Shown piece by piece: positions 33,229 to 46,447 of a stretch of DNA of 64,000 bases. Location of the stretch: NCBI GenBank assembly GCA_033439685.1, contig JAUEDM010000004.1, positions 2,356,001 through 2,420,000 on the forward strand. Reading direction: 5' to 3'. Each line of letters starts with the position of its first letter. The stretch's first letter is position 1. A program made the translations under genes and the position numbers. The notes below the pieces were generated by a model. It searched no databases and had not been told where the DNA came from. It saw only the letters and a list, made by a program, of their open reading frames with translations. This stretch comes from Apodospora peruviana (lineage: Eukaryota; Ascomycota; Sordariomycetes; Sordariales; Lasiosphaeriaceae).

Positions 33229-36200
33229 AGGGCAGGCTGTTTGGGCAGAAGATCAACATGCCGGTCGCTGGATTGGCTGTTATCCACCCTGGATATTAGC
33301 GACACTGGCAGACTAGGTGGCCGAGAGGGTAGTAGGTACGATGTGAGATGGCAGGGTGGTCTTTTCCAGGTTTGCGTGCTCCGTTTCGGACTCCTCCGTG
33401 GTGCATTGGATGCATGGCATACGGATACCCATGGGGCCATGGCATGGATGGATCCAGGCTGTACTCCCCGCCTTCCACTTCCCGTCTTCCGCAATGCGCG
33501 TTCTGCCTTCCTCGACTGTGATCCCATCTTTCTTTTACCTCTGTTGTGGTTATATCTAATAGGTGGAAGGTGCTACCTTACCTGCGTTCCTACCTCGTGA
33601 ATCGTGATAGCGTGGCAGGCAGGCATCACACGGCACAGGGGGAGGGAAGGCATAACGGTGGCTTGCAGTCAGACCGTCGGTGAGGAGATCGAATCTTTAG
33701 CTGAAGAATGGAACTTGTCTCCAGAGCTTCCAACTTGTCGGGTCTCTTCAAACACCGTACCTTACCTGCCAGTGTAAACTGAACTGGAGAGGAAAGCACG
33801 TACGGAATACTGCCCCGGCATACCGACACAGACCGATAGACAATTGCTAGCCACCCGATGGCAGTAGCCCGTCCTCGTCCTCCGCAGCCTCTGCTCCGCT
33901 GTACCCGGCAGGGGCACTTTCACAATCAAAAGCCCGCCCGTTAATATCGAGGCAAATGAATCGTAACACGACACTAGCACCAGAACATAACGCCATGGCC
34001 GTCGCTCGCTCGCATCTCACCGACACGCCTCGGCCGCGATGAGCATTTGGAAGCAGTGGTGCTTTCAACTTACTAACTACCAAGATACAGCTGGGAACAA
34101 AACCTCAATCTTCGAACGAGTTATGATCTGTGATCGACGACGGTTCACACGTGAAGCTAGACTGCTCCCAGCGCAAAAAAGATTCCCGGGGCACACGTGG
34201 GGGGCGCCCAACCGGCCTCGACACCCCGGACGCCAGTGGCTTACAATGTCCCGAGAAGCTAACCCACAACCGGGTGGTGCCGTTGGATGATGAGATCTTT
34301 AATTCTCGATCCCAACTACACTACTTGCACTCGTCGAATAACGTTATCTAGGAGGCGACAAGACCATGATGTTCGTGGCAAGGGCATGCATCGTTCGTCG
34401 TGCGCATTATGTACGTGCCTCGGACCTACCTGTAATGGCCTCGCGACGAGCGTGGCAGCGGCCCTGCATAGCAGTACTGTGCAGTTGATCGTGGAGAAAG
34501 ACGCAGGCGAAACCAACCCAGCTCGACACCGAGATTACATTACAGTATACTCGCCCCGAATGCCCGGGCGACATCATACCGACCCAGAAGGCGGTTAATC
34601 AAGGTGATATCCTGGACGCCTCTCCTTATCTTCTGTCGAAGCAGAGAGGCAAGTCTCTTCCACCAAGCTCACAAATGGACTCGACGATAACATCATCCTC
34701 GCGACTGGATATTGGAAAGGGTTCGCTTGCCGGATGCATATACGCACCTAGACCCCAAGTGTCGGGAGAATGGGGTCTGGGGTCTGGGGTACGGGGAGTT
34801 GACTCTCTAGCCTCCCTGCCAGTCACAAACTGTCGAGAACAGACGCTCGGCGACTTGGGCTGCCTTCATCATCGACAACAAGTCCTGCACATAAAAGATG
34901 ACCGGCGACTACAGAAGTTGCAGGGATGCTGGTGATGCAGATAGATTGTGTCAAAATTGTATCTTCACCAGCATGGTCTGTTCCCACCGGATGACTGCTT
35001 CCCAGAGGAGGGCAGGAAGAGGAGAGTAATGGCCTGAAAGGGCATGTTGGGAGGCACAAGACACGGCAGAGGTAATATATTTCGGCCATATGGGGGGGTT
35101 TGAGAACACTCTGGCTAAATTCAAGGTCAACATTTTGCCGACACCCACATCAGGTTCGCATCCGCCCCAGCCCGTGTCGACTGCCCACACAAGACAGCCA
35201 CATGACGGACTTGTTAATTAATTACCTTCCCCTCGGTGTCTGGCTCGTCGGTCATCTGCAAAACGTCGGGCCAGGCATTGCAAAACGTCCACGGAGCTCT
35301 GAGGACAAAACGGTACGCACATACCAAACCAAGATTCTGTCTTTGATAAATGACTGACTTGGACCAGTAACACAACAAGTGCGGGTTAGACTAGAGACAG
35401 TAAAGTAGCCGGGAGTTAGTATACTGGTATCACATTTCTCCCAAGGTGTGAGATTTCACGATTGTGCCAACTCTCCTGCCAGGGGCCGTGGGTGCGGCTC
35501 TCGATAACAGTCATCGAGAAACCTTCCTTTACCACTGGACTTCTCACCGTTGAGGCATTGGAGATTGATGTCAGCTGTCGCTCATCCTCGCTTGCCCAGT
35601 CTCCTCATTGGCCAGGGACCGGTTCTGCGTGTATGCAGGCAAAGCGATCCGTACATACACGTATTTTCTGGGCTGTGGATGTCACCGTGGTGTTCAGCTC
35701 TTACGAGTTCAAGCCCGCGAAGCAAAGCAGCCTAACTTATCGCGCGATCGGTTTGTTGAGTGATAAAAACCGAGGAACGACTTGCCTGAGACCAAAGCGA
35801 CATATCCGGCGGAGTGCCAAGACTGGAATGGAAAGGCTCAAGCCTCCCGGACACCTGAACAGGAACTCCCACCAGATCTCGAGATGCATTGCCGATTTAG
35901 CGTCGGCTGGTCGGCAGCCTGGGCTGGTGAAGAACGAGTGCAGCAGAATACCAAGTGGCAATCCCACCAATTGCCGGGCTCGGGCGGATTCACCAGTCTC
36001 ACCTATCGCGGCAGGCATTGCGACCTCGGTCATCGGGTGTCAAGGAACAGTGCCGCTGCCGTGCAAGTGACCTTTGCTGCATCCAGCCACAGAGGGCTGC
36101 AAAGCCCTGCTGACCTGCGACATGCGACCACTGAGTTGGCATAAACACGTCGAAATTACGGATTACGCTTCGACTCCTTGTTTTCCTGTCTCCTGGATCG

Positions 36201-37661
36201 TCGGAATCTGTGATTTACTCAGGGGTGGTCGAGCAAAGGAAAAGCCAACGATCCAGACAAAACAACCATGATCCCACGTATCCGTACATCCGTACTACAT
36301 AATTACCTATACACTCACGCGGTCTTGTGGAAGGCGCGAGCCACTTCGCTGCCCCTCTCTTCTTCAGAAACCAAGATCCGCACCGGCTGAAGAGACGGTG
36401 ACAGCAGACACGAGAGGAAACGTGGACTGGAGGCACCCGGGATTGCGTCTCTCCAAGTTCCGCCGTGGGTGTTACAGTAAAGGTTGGCAAGCAGGTCGGA
36501 GGGTCAGCCAGGAACGGACGGGAGAAGTTTCCATGGGTCTTCCGTCAAGCGAGACTGTGGCTCAGTGAAGCATTAACAGTCGCCGACCTCAATTCGCGCC
36601 AGGGTGTCACCAGTCAAGCGATCGCATGCAAATCATTTACCGTTCACGCTAGGTAAGTGTCGAGCGTTACCTTGTCAGCTTGTGTGGCACTCGTCTCCGA
36701 GGCTGGTTAGGCTTCACTTTGTCTCTCAAAGCTTTATCATTTCAGGGACCCCTTTCAATCTTCTTGTCGGGTCTTTGCATTACACTGATAAAGGCCTATT
36801 GCGTGCTACGTGAGAATTGTACTTGCTACGTCTTGAACAGCTTCTTCTTGCTTGCCTGCTGCAGAGCTGCAGTGTATAAGTCGCATTCCGCTTTTGTTTT
36901 CTTTTCGCCGGGCTGGGAGCCAACTTGAACTGGAAGGCCGACGTGTCTGGGTCAGAGGCTTGGTCGACCAATGAACGATCCAGCCACGTCTCCCGCAAGA
37001 GTCCCGTCCCTCCGGGGTGGGCAGGACGAGCAGGGGGCTACCCTGGCTCTCGACCGATCCTCATCTTGCCCCTTTTTGGGTGCCCCTTCTTGTTTATCAG
37101 CCTGTCAACGCATTGGGCGCCCCCGGATCTCCTCCCACCTCCCCATCCCCACCGTGGCCCCTGGGCCGGCATCTCTAATGATCGGCCCACAAGGTGCCAT
37201 TAGGCTTAAAAGCTAGCGTGGAAACATTCCCTTGTGAATCTGAAGACTAGTCTAGCCTCCGAGGTAACTGGCCGAGGCGGTGGGTTCGGCCGTTGAGAAC
37301 TTGAGTTGCGCTACCTACTTACACTGTATAAGCGTGCGGCAAAGTGCTTGCCCGTATCCATCCTATCCCATTCCAGCACGCTCGATATTAATTGCTCTTT
37401 GCACCCGAACCTTGGAAAGGTTTGCTATCAGACAGCGCTTGCCCTTGAGGTCTGGCAGCGTTCTTACCTCTGCAGCGAACAGACTGCCCCGAACGCCATG
37501 GCCGGGGCATTTTGGTGACGATAACCTCCCCCATATCTTGGCCCGTGGGTGTTGTGAAGAGTGGACAGGCGTGAGTTTGCATTTTTCAACGATCGGCCTC
37601 TGGAGGAGGCACGGAAGAAATACCCCCAACCTGGGTCCGCCAGGGCGAACAGGCTAGCAGC
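32412..37661. other. 5.2 kb gene-free stretch between two divergent surface-protein genes
   Basis: No gene is supported here. A 28-base G run lies at 33201-33228, and short repeats such as GGTCTGG occur near 34771. The longest open frame (35462-36070, plus strand) has no recognisable domain, and another frame overlaps most of its second half. The stretch probably contains the promoters and long leaders of both flanking genes. No transposon terminal repeats or transposase homology were recognised. Confidence 0.5.
33201..33228 (+). repeat. Poly-G run of 28 bases
   Basis: An uninterrupted run of 28 G is followed by AGGG and preceded by GGGTTGGA. It lies about 790 bp upstream of the pepsin-fold gene ATG, so that gene's coding strand carries poly-C. 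Such a run can form G-quadruplexes, and its exact length is prone to sequencing and assembly error. Confidence 0.9.
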
Positions 37662-40335
37662 ATGGTTGCCGGCAAGCAAATACTGCTCTCGATCGCAGTA
37701 TTATCGTGTGCTGGTTTCGAGACGGTCCTAGGAGGTTAGCTATTGTCTTTTTCGGCTCTTCTGTCAAGAAGCAATGGTGTTTCGGGTCTAACTGTTGGTC
37801 ACAGGTCGACTAAGACAACAAAATGGAGGTCATGGGCCTTCTCATGCCCTTCGGGCTGCTTCTGGCGGTGGAGATGCTGTCGATGTGCCAGAACTTCAGG
37901 TAGCACGCGCCGTACCACCGCCGATTCTCCCCGCGGTGCCAGTCACGGCCACTCTGGCGGATTCAATATCTCTTGACGTCCCAATGAATCCGACCGGCCC
38001 ATTCGGTACTCAAATACCGGACACACAAAACGTCGAAGTCAATACCCCTACCGCGTCAGGGGCGTCAGAACCGCAACTACTGGACATACAGGTGGAAGTC
38101 AACACCCCTAACCCGACAATGGCCTCACCATCTCAAGCAGTTTCGAGTCAAATATTGGCAGGCAATGAGCAAGGAGTTTTAGGTGTGGTCGATTCGGCCA
38201 CATCAGAAGTCGGCTCAGTGCCGACCACGTCCCTGGGCGCCGTGGGAATGAAGGCAACTCCTGCTGGTTATACTTCGAGCACGGAGAAAGACTATGTTTA
38301 TCCTGGGGTTTATGGAGCAAGCGGGGAGCTCACGACCGACTACCGTGCGCCCACGAGGTCTGTGGCGCCGTCGAGGGTTTCGGTCCAGCCCAACTCGGGA
38401 TCAGCCCCTGGGCCACCCCCTGTTGCACCTCCTGCTGATCGACCGCCATCATCAACAAGAGCGGGCGGGGTGCCAGTTCCTCCTGCGCCGGTGTATGAGG
38501 ACGATCCGGGCTATACTTTTGGACCAGGACAGCCGGAGACTACGACAACGCCGCCCCCAGTGCCTGTGGTGACGCGCCCGCGTGGCCCACCCCCGATAAT
38601 CACCACTGTGCCCGTTACACAAGTCATCGAGGAGAGCATGAATCTGGGCCACGGCACATCGACTACAGCAGAATCGAGCACCGCGTCCAGCATGCCTGAC
38701 CCTCCGAACGGTGGCTGGAATATGACAACTCTCTCAACCTATACCCGCTACCCGAACCAGACATGGACGGCCAATCAGTCGGGGCCATCAGGTCTGCCGA
38801 CAAAGTCTATCAGCTACTGCCAGCCGTCCGATTCGACCACCGCCACTGTTTACACGTCGTGGTCCGTTGTTTACACCAGCACGGTCACCTGGTTTGGTAA
38901 CCCGGGGGACTATACCCCGCCCTATGCTCCGATTTCGACGCCGATGGTGACGCCGCTTCCCGAGTGTGTAGTGCCTATGAACCCGGGAAGATTTACACTA
39001 TCGGTCTGCTCGTCCACCGGGACTGGGACCAAATACGTGACGTGCACCGAGACCACGAGCACCGACTGGGGTTTCGGTCCACAGCTTAGCACGCATACGA
39101 TGAGCCCTACAGCAACCATTGTCATGTTAACTACGGACAAGAACCCTGCGGTGATCTTCCCAACTGTGAAGCCGCCCGATTATGGCGTCACTACCGAGCC
39201 CAGGGGCGGTGCTGGGGAACACCAATCGGCCTCGCCCGATCAGACGTCGAACTCGCCTCCCCTTTATAACTCCCACAAAGGAAGTCAGGCTGTGAACAAT
39301 CCTGCAAAAGAAACTACTCCTGGTCAGGCAGTAAACAATCCGGCACAAGGGACTACTCCTGGTCAAGCAGCAAACAATCCTGCACATGAGACTACACCAA
39401 AACCTGTCACAGTCGTAGTGCAGCCAAGTGCAGTGGTGATCAACGGGAACACGATAAAGGACAGTCCGCCGGTAAAGACCCAAATTGTAGTAATCAGCGG
39501 CTCGACCTTCACCATCGACCCGACCCGGGTTGTCGGAGCCGGCGCTACCGTCAACAGACCATCTGTGACAGGGGGCATATTTGTACCCACGCCCACAAGC
39601 ACGACGCTTGGTGGGATCCAGGTCGTCGTCTCCTCTTCAGTGGCCGTCATTGGCGGTACATCCTTCACCATCGGGCCTGTGCCCACCACCGCAACTGTCA
39701 GCGGCCAGACTGTCGTCGTCGGGCCGAGCGGGATCGCCATTGCCAGCCAGACGCTGGCCGTCCCCACGCTCCCATCACCGACCGAGATTGTGGTTGCTGG
39801 CGGTCAGCTCGTGACCGCCATCGGGCAGTCAGTCCTAGTCATTCAGGGCACCACAATAACGTACGGCTTGTCAGGCACGACGAGTACCACGGTCATTGGC
39901 GACAACACACTCACCCTGGGCCTGTCGGGTGTCGTGGCTCACGGCACCACCCTCGGCGGAGGCAGCGCCCGAGCGGGCGACACGCAGTACGGCATTGTGG
40001 GCGGAGCAACCATCACGGAGATTGGGGCATCGGTCGTGGTGATTGAGGGTGTCTCGTACACAGTTGGGCCAGGAGCGGGGACAACAACGACGGTCGTCGG
40101 TGGCGAGACCGTTACGATTGGGCCCAGCGGCGTCGCCATTGATACGCTGAGCTTCGATTATCCGTTCGGACCCACAACGACGATCATTCCTGCTGCGACC
40201 GTGTCCGCTGCCACTGCGACCCCCACTGCATCGCCGGAGAATGCTGCGGCCGGGATAAGGCCCGGAGAGATTGGGGGCGGCCGATTGGGCTCTGCGGTAT
40301 GCATAGCAATTGGCGTTATGGTTTTTGGTATTTAA
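37662..40335 (+). CDS. Ser/Thr-rich repeat protein with GPI-like C-terminus
   Basis: The proposed CDS is join(37662..37734,37805..40335), 867 residues. Exon 1 is a signal peptide (MVAGKQILLSIAVLSCAG, then FETVLG). The body is rich in Thr, Ser, Pro and Val and is probably heavily O-glycosylated. A central, more ordered region with Trp and paired Cys lies around residues 325-440 (GGWNMTTLSTYTRYPNQTW ... CVVPMNPGRFTLSVC). Three 13-residue repeats (GQAVNNPAxxTTP) follow. Then come about four degenerate 50-60 residue modules of the pattern VxVIxGxxxTxGP...TTxVxGxTVTxGPSG, suggestive of a beta-solenoid. The end (GRLGSAVCIAIGVMVFGI), short and hydrophobic without basic residues, fits a GPI-anchor signal. 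It is likely a cell-wall or plasma-membrane protein. I do not recognise a named family. Confidence 0.82.
39284..39400 (+). repeat. Three tandem 39-bp coding repeats
   Basis: Three in-frame copies of 39 bp (39284-39322, 39323-39361, 39362-39400) encode GQAVNNPAKETTP, GQAVNNPAQGTTP and GQAANNPAHETTP inside the GPI-type protein. Copy number may vary between strains. Confidence 0.92.
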
Positions 40336-42870
40336 AAGGCACCCTTCTTCTTTTGATTCTAGGCAGGCACATCACGAGGCGGGACGAAATTACTCAAAAA
40401 GCGATTTCGGTTTAAAGTGTATCAAAAGTTACCTAGGCTTTTGATGGCGTTGGATATTCAAACACATATGAGGCGAACAAACAATGGGGACATTTTGGTT
40501 TTCTGGTTTAACTTATTTCTTCTTGTACATGCTTTCTATTGTAATGATACGATACCCTGCAGTTATGTCGGAGAGAGAGAGTCAGGGAGGAATCAATGGA
40601 GGGACTGTGAGGAACAGCCATGAACATATCTTCCCTTTTGGCTACCTATGTAAGTAGGTTAGCTACCGGTATATACAATACATACGGTAGCTTGGTGTTG
40701 TATACCTCACAAGAATAGCAATCATGTATTGGACACACAAGCTTGGGAGTGTTGATTCCATTCGAACGGCTCTACCAATCTGAATCTATCCATTCTTCGA
40801 AGGGGCTGTGTTAGGCTGGTGAGTACCTACGTAACTAATACCTAGATACGTAGCTAAAGTATGCACATTGACACCTACACATATGCCTTCCTGCAAGCTA
40901 CATTACCTGACACCGAGCATGGTAGTACTCGGTAAGAGAAACCTAGCCTGACATGACCTGATCAAAAACCTCCTCTATGTACCCCAGGCGGGTAGACAAG
41001 CGGGCCACGTGTGTAAAGTACGGCGCTAACAGATAAATCACTGCACATAAGCAAGGTACGAAGAGACAGAAGAAACACAACTACCGAAAATAATGCCCGA
41101 CTGTCGACAAGCAGGGGAAAGGGGGATTTGAGGGGCGACAAGTTCGTGATGGTAGTGGTGGTTGTGGTGGGTGGGTTGCAGTCAGGGGCGGGCTGATGTA
41201 ACACACTTCACCTTACCTGTGCGTGTAGCTTGGAGCTGAGTTCATGCGCGGCCGCTTGACCTTGGGGAGTTGAGTGAGGTGAGTTAAGTCTGTCCTGCCG
41301 GGGCCGGTACTGCAAATAAGTACGTTGGCAAGAAGTGGCACTATCATCTTACCTTACTTTGAGACCTTGGTAACGAACGACACGAGTTAGTTACCTCACC
41401 TACATGTATATCGAATCGAACAAATTAACTTCCAAACAATATGCCGTCCCAAGTTATTATTGGAAGGACTTTTAAGTATTTGCTTCCCACTGCTTATCCA
41501 ACAACTTCACCTCGTGACTTGAGTTCTCATGAACAGGAAGAGCAAGTTTACTTGCTTGCCACCAAACCCACACCTCCATCACCAAACATCACACAAGTTC
41601 AATAGTACGATGTGTATGTCTAAATATGTCAACTCCTCTGCCCACAACCCGCTACCTGCCGCCCGTCATCGTCACCACCCACCCGGATCACTCGGTCAAA
41701 CCGGAAAATATCTTGGTAAGTTCAGCTAAAAGTCAAGGTAAGTAAATTATTATTAGTAAACCTCCACACACATACGTACACTACACTACACTAGAAGCAA
41801 ATAATAGAACCCGGCAGTCACTTACCTACTTAACCGTCTCTACATATCTTCACAGCTAATTTAGCGTATGGCGTATGCATACATACAGGTACGGACGGTG
41901 AGGCGCAGACGGGACGGTATCCACGGCCCGTCTCGCCTCCCCTTACTCACCTCGCCGCATGCCCACAAAGACCTCTCAGCCGCTGCGTCTCGGATCCGAA
42001 CAGACGCGCTTTGAGTCCGTCCTACCTTGATGGATGTGGCTCGGGACCATATCGCTTCCCGAACAGTACAGACAGGACAGAATTCGCCATTTCCAGCCAC
42101 ACTGACACACACACACCACACACCAAGCAGTGACGGGGGGGAGTTGCCAAGTTCACGGCACGCAAATTGTCCAACGTAGTCACACAGGAGCTATCTTTCC
42201 GGGCATTGAGAACAAAAAAAATCAGGTAGGTAGACTAATAGCGCTTAACGGGGTCGGAAAGAAAGAAGAAACCCTTGATTTCCAAGGTATGAGACATCGG
42301 ATCTTTTAAAAACCTTGGAAGAGGGTGATTATAAACGGCGGAAGGTAAGTCATGGTGCTTGCTTAATGATATGTCGATAGGTGGCGTGTAACGGACAAAA
42401 CTGTATTTGTGGCATATCACCATGGGAGGGGAATTGGAGTAATCTCGGACAACTCAACAAGCGACAGCATCAATTGAAGAAAAACAAGGAACGATTCCAT
42501 ATCGTCTTGGCTTACTCGTAACCTTGACTTCACCTGAAAACAACTTCAGTCGCGGCGAGAAATCCATGTAATCTACACAGTATAGAATATCCACAACTTG
42601 TAGCAATCAAGGTTCAGATTGATAATTTGTTGCCCGTGTTGAACGATGCTAGCTGCCTAGGTATAGAGTGCCTACTTGCCCAAATGGAAAGAAAAAAGAC
42701 TACACATGTTATCATGTAGCATAAAAGGTGCGGAACAACTACTGACTCAAAATACACACGGGGTGCATAATAGTCGTGAAGAGAAACAGGAAATATTAGA
42801 GCCACAACTTAACAGTAGTGTGCCCACGAATGAAATGAACCCAGGAAAAACAACAAGTCGCACGATCTCA
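40336..42870. other. Convergent 2.5 kb intergenic region
   Basis: This region lies between the 3' ends of the GPI-type gene (+) and the F-box gene (-). It is unusually dense in TACCT/AGGTA motifs (for example near 40640, 40830, 41345-41405, 41820 and 42225) and has CA-rich stretches near 41768 and 42105. No supported gene or RNA was found. Confidence 0.5.
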
Positions 42871-45800
42871 TCAGCACTTTCCTTTGCCTTTGCCATTAAC
42901 CTCAAAAGACGGATACTCCTCGCTCTGAATCCCTAAGCCGGCCGTCTCAAAACGTTCTCCCCACTGTCGCGCTTCCTCTTCTTCCAAGCTCAGGCGCAGC
43001 GCAAGCGCCAAATCATCATCGGCATTGACCCCAACATCAGCCGGAACGTATGCAAGACCCCGGCTCGACTCACCATACTGAATCACCGGGGTGCTAGCAG
43101 ACGGTGACGTAGATGAAGATGGCTTGCCCTTTTTCTTGTCCTTCTTCGACTTGACTTTGACCTGAAACTCATACTCGCCCGAGCTGTTGCCACGTGGGGA
43201 CTGTCCTTCATCGTTGACGCCCTCGAGCAGCGACAGCCGGATAGCTCGTTGGATTTGAGCCTCATAGTCATCGTCTGTTTCCTCCTGGAGAGGTTGAAGA
43301 CCGCCAGCAGTTGGACTGGCGCCTGAAAGACTTGGCTCTGGCGTGACGGTGTCCAGACTGCCCGTTGAGGATCCAGTTTCGCCAATATCAGCTGCAGACC
43401 CCGTATCACTGGCACTCGTACGGCGTTGTTCGTCTTGATGGAAGGCATCTTCTGAAATCATCTGGGCATATTGAATGGCCTCTTCTTCAGTGAGATCTCC
43501 CAGCCCGACTCCGAAGCGCGAACGAAGTCGCATGAGCTCGCGAGACTCGTGCTCCTGCTCTCGACGGAGCTCCGCCTCCTCGGCCGCAATATAGCTAGAA
43601 ACCGTACCGCCCGAGCGGCGAGTAGCCAATCGGCCATGTATGTCCGAGTGACGAAGGCGCCGACGGCGACCAGGGGATTGACCTGTTGAGCTGTACGTCC
43701 AGAATCGGACGAAGGTGCCAAACGACAGCACACCTCGCAGGACCGTCGGGTCGGGATCCAAAAAGATTGCACCCACAGCAGAGTAATTCACATCCTGAAG
43801 GGCGGGATTTGCGTTGAGAATATGTCGCGGAATCCGGCCCGAAGACCTCGCATTGAGGGTACGAATAGGATCTGGCGAGGACCCAAGAGGATCCCAAGCC
43901 TGGACTAGACCATCGCTACCCCCGTGAACCACATAGAGTGCCGAAACGGCAAGAGACGAGATCTCCGGCGAATCTGTGTGAATGACCCTCATGGGGCTGA
44001 CCACAGAAGAAGAGGGACTCTCCCTCATGTTCCACAAGAAGATGGATCCAGTATTGGTTCCAACGGCTAGTGACCGTGAGCGGCGTCCCGGGATCTCGCC
44101 GGTAGCATGCCTTAGCCTCACTGCAGCGGAAGGGTCGGCCGCCGTGGCTCGAGAGGCATAATGCAGAGGATCTTCGAAAGGCGCCAAGACGGCGAATGTG
44201 GACATATCAACAGCGTTCGCTGCAATCTTGGTTGTAGTACTGTTGTTGCCGAACGAGTACTCAGTGCGTCGCCACTCTTCGATTTCGGCCATCGGACTCG
44301 CCAAGTCCAGGCCTGGCGTTCCGGGTTGGAAACCTGAGGAAGTCTTCCAAACACTACCAGTCGAGGGCTGATCGGCCAACGCAGGAGTTGCCGGTGATTG
44401 CGTGCCGCCGAAGATTGATGGACTAATGGGCTGCGGCTGAGGAGCAGAGGTTACCGCACCAGGTGTGCTCGACACACTCGTGGTTTTAGTCCTCAGATAC
44501 CTGCAAACACCTGCCGGTTCATCCTTCTCATGTCCACATGTAATGACGAAGATAGCTTCTCCAGCTCCAGCTTCATCGCCGCCGGCGAAATCAGCCTCGA
44601 TTTTCCGACGCATGTCCCAACCTTCACAAACCTTGCGGAAGTGAGAGGGTTTGTGGTGGAAGAACTTTTCAATCTCTTGGGCTTCGCCTACGGTCTGTTC
44701 CTTGCTCAAATTCATAGAATTTGATGAAGACCTCGGCGAATACGCGCCTTGAATCGCGTACTTGTCGAACTCATCAGGGCGGGCCGTACGACTGGTGGAC
44801 TCAATGAGCTCCCAGTATGCGGTGCGGCCAGCATGCCAAGCAGCTTTCATAGCTTCTTCGCCCTTGGTCCGGGCAAGAGGAGGAGTTGGCAGCTCAGTCA
44901 AGTAGTAGACCTCTCCCAGAGCGTTCAACGCTACGGCCCATGCCCTGCCGAGAGCCTTTCTCTTCTGGTTGTAGCCATCGTCAACCTTTATGTCGACGAT
45001 CGGCACGCCAGGGCTGAGGACCCAGCGAGCAGTCATGTCGCCATTGGAAAAGCGAGGTCCAGTGGAGTCATAGCTTAGAGCATAGCTAGTCACCACACCT
45101 AGGGTCGAGCCGGCGAGAATCCCAATCATTGACTGGGTCATCGATGGCACATTCGAGTTCTTCGCTATCCAGACAGAGCTGACTGCGTCGGAAAGCTGGG
45201 GGATCTTGGGTATCTCAGGCACCATGTTGATTATAGCGCTGTCTTGGCTAAGGTACCGACCACGCAACTCGCCGGCAACTCGGAAATGCACACGACCACC
45301 GGGAAATCCCTCCCCGCCAACAACTCCGTACGGTTGGCTGACATCCATGACGTTGGGAACAGCTGCCGGACCATCACCGATCCCGTATGGCTTCAGGTTC
45401 GGGAACATCTCGTCGAGCTGGGCAAACGAGAAGGGGTCATCTAGACCCCACTTTTCGACTCTGCCAGTGGTCGGGTCACTAACGGATCCCACTCCAAGGT
45501 CAGAAGCACCATGAACAATCCTCGGACCTTTCTTGCCACCCGCAAAGGTACCGTGGACATTCGTTAAAAGCCAGGGGAGTTTCGAGTTGTATGTCAAAAC
45601 TGCGCTGGCCTTCTTTCCGGACTGACTAGAGCGAGCAGAGGCTCCAATGCTCCCAGGTTTTCCGCGAGCCACGCTCCGAAGCAGACGCGTGCGGAGGAGG
45701 TATTCGCTGCGCCACGAGGCCAGAGAAGTCAGCCGGGCAAAGTAACGGGACTCGGACCGGATGATGTCTGAGGAGTCATTGTCCCATGTATGGCGACTGG

Positions 45801-46447
45801 ATTCATCCGCGGCAGTGGCGCCATCTCGTCCCGGGAAGTAACGGAGGAACGCGACTCGCCATGCATAGGGTGTCGTGACCAGGGCGTAGAACCGTTTCGA
45901 GACCAGAGCGACGGACCCGTGAGAGTCCGGGTGCAGATGTGACAAAATCTGGGTCAAGATCTCTGCGATAAAAATTAGAGCATGTCTCAGCGCAACAGAG
46001 AAAGGGGAAACAAGTACCATTAGGGAAGTCGGTCAAGCGAACGCCATCAAAGGGTACGTTGGGGCGTTTGATGACCTTAAAGCCCATAGGCGGCCGCGGG
46101 CTTCGGCGAGCTGCCGAAGTGATCAAGGCATTCTCATAGTCGGCGATACGCTGACCAGCAGGAGCGACAGTCGGAGAGCTTGCAGAAGAACGGGCATCGG
46201 AGTCGGCATCGGAATCGTCGAAGACGCTCAATCGACTCAATCCGCGGCCAAGCTCCGCCGGGTCAATTGCGCCGGCAGCAGCAGCAGCGAACCCGGGAGA
46301 TGGGCTGCACTCGTGCTGCCGGGAGCCATCATGGTCTGACAGGCTTGGCTGGGGACGAAGAAAGCCATGTTGGGAGCTGGTGAGCGAGGAGGACAGCGTG
46401 TTTGTCTGAGATTCTGGGTTGGAACTCTCAGGCAGGCCTTGGTGCAT
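42871..46447 (-). CDS. UFO1: F-box/WD/UIM protein, Ufo1-like SCF substrate receptor
   Basis: The proposed CDS is complement(join(42871..45962,46018..46447)), 1173 residues. A Ser-rich N-terminus is followed by an F-box at about 140-185 (LTDFPNEILTQILSHLHPDS ... LVSKRFYALV). The middle carries degenerate WD-type beta-propeller blades, such as RSRSLAVGTNTGSIFLWNMR, ALYVVHGGSDGLVQAWDP and GVLSFGTFVRFWTYSS. The C-terminus has three ubiquitin-interacting-type motifs near 955 (EEEAIQYAQMISED), 1040 (YEAQIQRAIRLSLLEG) and 1125 (DDDLALALRLSLEEEEA). F-box plus propeller plus UIMs is the layout of yeast Ufo1, an SCF receptor for Ho endonuclease. A lysine-rich KSKKDKKKGK lies between UIMs 2 and 3. I chose the ATG at 46447; the frame is open further upstream without conserved content. 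Confidence 0.85.

Noticed and set aside
33028..33600. 190-codon plus-strand frame containing a poly-Gly run
   Set aside because: The Gly run comes from the poly-G tract and the flanking translation looks random.
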